A stretch of DNA of 32,839 nucleotides from UM-FILTER-37-12 sp964344965 (GTDB taxonomy: Bacteria; Patescibacteriota; Patescibacteriia; Magasanikbacterales; UBA922): NCBI GenBank assembly GCA_964344965.1, contig CAYFPJ010000014.1, forward strand, positions 1 through 32,839, read 5' to 3'. Position numbers and translations under genes: made by a program. How positions within the stretch are numbered: the stretch's first letter is position 1; each line of letters begins with the position of its first letter. Of the stretch, positions 30,113 through 32,839 are shown piece after piece. The notes beneath the pieces were generated by a model that worked only from the letters and a program-made list of their open reading frames with translations, ran no database searches and was not told where the DNA came from.

Positions 30113-32839
30113 ATGAACTACATCAAGAAATTTGGGGGGATTTCCACCACCCTTTTTTTGTTATCCACATTGGCCGTTTTGTTTGGTACAGCTGATATTT
30201 TTAATATCAATTATGTTTTTGCTGGTAATTCTTGTACCAGTTCTGGTAGTGGTGACTGGGATAATGCTGTGACGTGGACAAGATGTGGTGGTGCCATCCC
30301 GCAATCTGATGATGACGTGGTCATCCAAAATGGACATACTGTTACAATCACTGATACAACTGCCTATACTATAAATTCTCTTACTATTCAGAGTACGGGC
30401 GCACTTACACATAGTGTCCAAACAGATACTGCTGCTCCATGGGTCAAAAGTGCTGTTATTGATATTACTGCTGGTACTTTTACTATTTCTGGTACTGTCA
30501 ATCTAGATGAAAAGGGGTACAACGAGAACACTAATTTTGCAGGAGATGGTTATGGTCCTGGTTTGGGTTTGGGAAGTAATTTGGTTGATGATGGTGCTGG
30601 TGGTGGTGCTCATGCGGGTGATGGTGGTGATGGTTATGACAGTGGTGTTGCGGTAAAAAGCGGAGGAAGTTCCTATGATTCTGCCTTATCTCCGGTAGAG
30701 CCTGGATCTTCAGGTGGTACTTTGAGAAGTAAAAAGGGTGGTGCTGGTGGAGGTGTTGTGAAGTTTACTGTGACTGGAGGAGGTACTTTCACGTTGGATG
30801 GTACAATTACAGCTGACGGTGGTCATGGTGAAGCCACCAACACAGGAGCTCACGGAAGTGGAGCTGGGGCAGGTGGTTCCATTTGGTTGGATTTCAATGA
30901 TGAGGGTGGTACATTGGCTGGTAGTGGTTCAATTACGGCGACAGGTGGTGTCGGAGGTTGTGATAGTGATGTTCATCCTAGTTGTGGTGGTTTTGAAAGT
31001 GGTGGTGGAGGAGGGGGAGGGGGTTTCATAACCATTCTTGACTGGTCTACTGACTCTAGCTCTTATACTATTGATGTGTCTGGTGGAGATGGGGGAGCTG
31101 GTGCTCAGAGCGGTTCGGATGGTGGCGATGGGACACTTACTATGAATGGTCTTCCTACTGCCACTTCTTTTTCTCCGGCTCAGACTTCAGCTTCAGCAGT
31201 CACTTTTACTACAACAGTATCTGATCCAGATAGCGATGCCACTAGTTTGGTGATAGAGCATTCTACAGATAACTCTACTTGGACTTCATCGACACTAGGA
31301 AATATTACTTTTAGTGAAGAGGATGAAAATACTTTTTCTAGTTCTACAGGTAATATTACCAGTATTGATACCAACGTAGATGGAAGTGTTACACTTACGA
31401 TTGAGTGGAATATTGGAGCGGATATCCCAGACACAGATGACAATGATGTCTGGCTAAGAGTTGTGCCAAGTGATAATAGTGGTAACGGTAGTACAGTTAC
31501 TTCTGCTTCTTTTGTTGTTGACAATTTGGCCCCTACAGCACCAGGCAGTCTAGGTGTTAGTTCTACTTCTACCACTGGCGTAGTGTTGTCATTTGGCTCT
31601 GTGACTTCAGAGAGTAATTTTGCAGAATATAAAATATTTTATAAACAAGGTGCAGGTGATGTGACCACAAGTGACACTGAATTTTCTTCTTCTACAGACG
31701 CCAATCTGGGGGTTATAAATTTCAATGGCGCTTCCAATGCCACCATCACTGAGCTAGCTACATCTACTAAGTATACTTTCAACATCTGGGCATATGATAT
31801 CTATGACCAGAGCACTTCTTCTACTTCAGAATTAACTTTTTATACTCTGGCTGATCAGCCTGGCACACTTGTGGCTAGCGACCCGGCTATTTCTACTATT
31901 GATTTGACTTTGGATGGTGGCACAAATCCATCTTCTGTAGAATATGCTCTTTACGAGTCTACAACTGGAAATTATGTGGCAACAGACAATGGTCTTGATT
32001 CTGCCAGTCCAATCTGGAAGACCTCCAGCTCTTGGAGTGATCCCACGGTCACTGGTTTGTCTACGAGCACAATTCATACTTTTTCTATTATCGCAAGAAA
32101 TGGAGATAATTTTGAGACTGCCACCACCACTGCCAGTGCTTTGTATACTTTGGCAGAAACAGCAGATGCTCCTACCATAAGTTCTCCTACTGCCACTACA
32201 TTACCAATTACACTTAATGTTGGTGGAAATTCTGCAGGAACAGCATATGCTCTATACAACACCACAGATGGTAATTATTTGGCAGCAGATGGCTCAGACG
32301 GTGGATCCACTTCTGTATATCAGGCCACAAGTACTTGGGGTGCAGATTTTGCTGCTATTGGACTGACACCAAATACTTCCTATCAATTCACTGCCACATC
32401 TCGAAATGGAGATGGTGTAGACGCTGCCACATCTACAGCCTCTACAGCCACCTCTACATTGCCAGCATCACCATCTACACCTACAGCCACAGTAGGTGGG
32501 CAGACTTCTATTACAGTCGCTTGGGCAGCAAACGATAATCCAGCTGCCACGGTATATGAGATGTACAATATAACAAATAGCTCTATTGTTGCTACTACTA
32601 CAGACTTGTCTCTTGTTGTTTCTGGTCTGACAGCAGGTACCAGCTACACTTTCAAGGTCAGAGCTGAATCTTCTTTTGATAGTGGTCTATATAGCGCTTA
32701 TTCGGGATCTTCATCGGCGGTGACCACAGAGTCTGCACCTTCTGCTGAAGACAATCCAAACAATAGTCCTGCCAGATTTGGTTATTTGAGTTTATTACCG
32801 CCAGAGGCACCTGCCGACGGCTCTCCTGAGTTTTTAATA
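30113..32839 (+). CDS. Large secreted protein: Gly-rich region plus FN3-like domains (partial, runs off window)
   Basis: The frame is open from ATG 30113 to the last base: 909 codons with no stop. A signal peptide (about 1-37, ending VFA before Gly38) has a basic start MNYIKK. Residues about 40-140 are beta-rich. About 140-345 is very rich in Gly with short repeated GGDGG, GGGG and GSGSIT strings, as in beta-solenoid or glycine-loop surface proteins. A cadherin/Ig-like part lies at about 345-475. Four FN3-like domains follow at about 476-583, 584-683, 684-783 and 783-875, with motifs such as GLTAGTSYTFKVRA. There is no pilin-like module, unlike the genes at 4173 and 7781. Ser and Thr are very frequent. 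It begins 30 nt after pyk. Its true length and anchor are unknown. Confidence 0.87.
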   Translation, partial: MNYIKKFGGISTTLFLLSTLAVLFGTADIFNINYVFAGNSCTSSGSGDWDNAVTWTRCGGAIPQSDDDVVIQNGHTVTITDTTAYTINSLTIQSTGALTHSVQTDTAAPWVKSAVIDITAGTFTISGTVNLDEKGYNENTNFAGDGYGPGLGLGSNLVDDGAGGGAHAGDGGDGYDSGVAVKSGGSSYDSALSPVEPGSSGGTLRSKKGGAGGGVVKFTVTGGGTFTLDGTITADGGHGEATNTGAHGSGAGAGGSIWLDFNDEGGTLAGSGSITATGGVGGCDSDVHPSCGGFESGGGGGGGGFITILDWSTDSSSYTIDVSGGDGGAGAQSGSDGGDGTLTMNGLPTATSFSPAQTSASAVTFTTTVSDPDSDATSLVIEHSTDNSTWTSSTLGNITFSEEDENTFSSSTGNITSIDTNVDGSVTLTIEWNIGADIPDTDDNDVWLRVVPSDNSGNGSTVTSASFVVDNLAPTAPGSLGVSSTSTTGVVLSFGSVTSESNFAEYKIFYKQGAGDVTTSDTEFSSSTDANLGVINFNGASNATITELATSTKYTFNIWAYDIYDQSTSSTSELTFYTLADQPGTLVASDPAISTIDLTLDGGTNPSSVEYALYESTTGNYVATDNGLDSASPIWKTSSSWSDPTVTGLSTSTIHTFSIIARNGDNFETATTTASALYTLAETADAPTISSPTATTLPITLNVGGNSAGTAYALYNTTDGNYLAADGSDGGSTSVYQATSTWGADFAAIGLTPNTSYQFTATSRNGDGVDAATSTASTATSTLPASPSTPTATVGGQTSITVAWAANDNPAATVYEMYNITNSSIVATTTDLSLVVSGLTAGTSYTFKVRAESSFDSGLYSAYSGSSSAVTTESAPSAEDNPNNSPARFGYLSLLPPEAPADGSPEFLI

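Noticed and set aside
30590..31030. GGTGGTGGAGG-rich stretch considered as a microsatellite or G-quadruplex element
   Set aside because: It is in frame and encodes the Gly-rich region of the secreted protein; codon usage is mixed, so a coding explanation suffices.
31180..31575. 131-codon - strand frame inside the FN3 protein gene
   Set aside because: Long antisense frames are expected opposite Ser/Thr-rich low-complexity coding sequence; the + strand frame has a signal peptide and FN3 motifs.

Overview
The window looks like a piece of a small, AT-rich genome from the Patescibacteria (Candidate Phyla Radiation), most likely the Parcubacteria side. The pointers are: tRNA genes with no encoded CCA, very few Shine-Dalgarno sites, a small-protein type IV secretion pilin module of the kind common in that group, enormous mosaic surface proteins beside an otherwise minimal housekeeping set, and many intergenic palindromic repeats. 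The lineage call is inference; the 16S fragment (about 48 nt) is too short to place it. Every supported gene lies on the + strand.

Layout. (1) 1-624: the 3' end of 16S rRNA, a trailer with hairpin repeats, a clear intrinsic terminator, then tRNA-Val(GAC) and tRNA-Ile(GAT), each preceded by a related AT-rich palindrome. No 23S follows. (2) 768-3997: lepB, hisS with a lysine-rich N-terminal extension, rpsU and a YqeY-family gene, separated by palindromic repeats and closed by a terminator. (3) 4173-20674: two adjacent surface-protein genes of 1135 and 4297 codons. Both begin with a signal peptide and nearly the same two-helix T4SS-pilin-like module, then diverge completely into Ig-like, beta-propeller, lectin-like and cysteine-rich repeat domains. 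(4) 20739-23509: three membrane-anchored proteins ending in thrombospondin-type-3-like calcium-binding repeats, one with an added PsbP-like domain. (5) 23516-27265: ybeY, dgkA, ftsA and ftsZ, with promoters before ftsA and ftsZ and a terminator between them. (6) 27676-30082: nrdR, a small one-helix membrane protein and pyk. (7) 30113 to the window end: the first 909 codons of a third large secreted protein (signal peptide, glycine-rich region, four FN3-like domains), cut by the window edge.

How the parts may work together. Surface proteins take up roughly 22 kb of the 32.8 kb. The signal peptidase, the pilin-anchored giants and the calcium-binding membrane proteins could form one cell-surface programme, with the undecaprenol/diacylglycerol kinase and FtsA/FtsZ serving envelope growth and division. 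The most unusual point is the use of a pilin-like two-helix module as the common N-terminus of two unrelated giant ectodomains: a plausible display or anchoring system that I do not know to be described.

Limits: domain names come from reading motifs by eye, with no profile search. Promoters and hairpins were found by inspection only.
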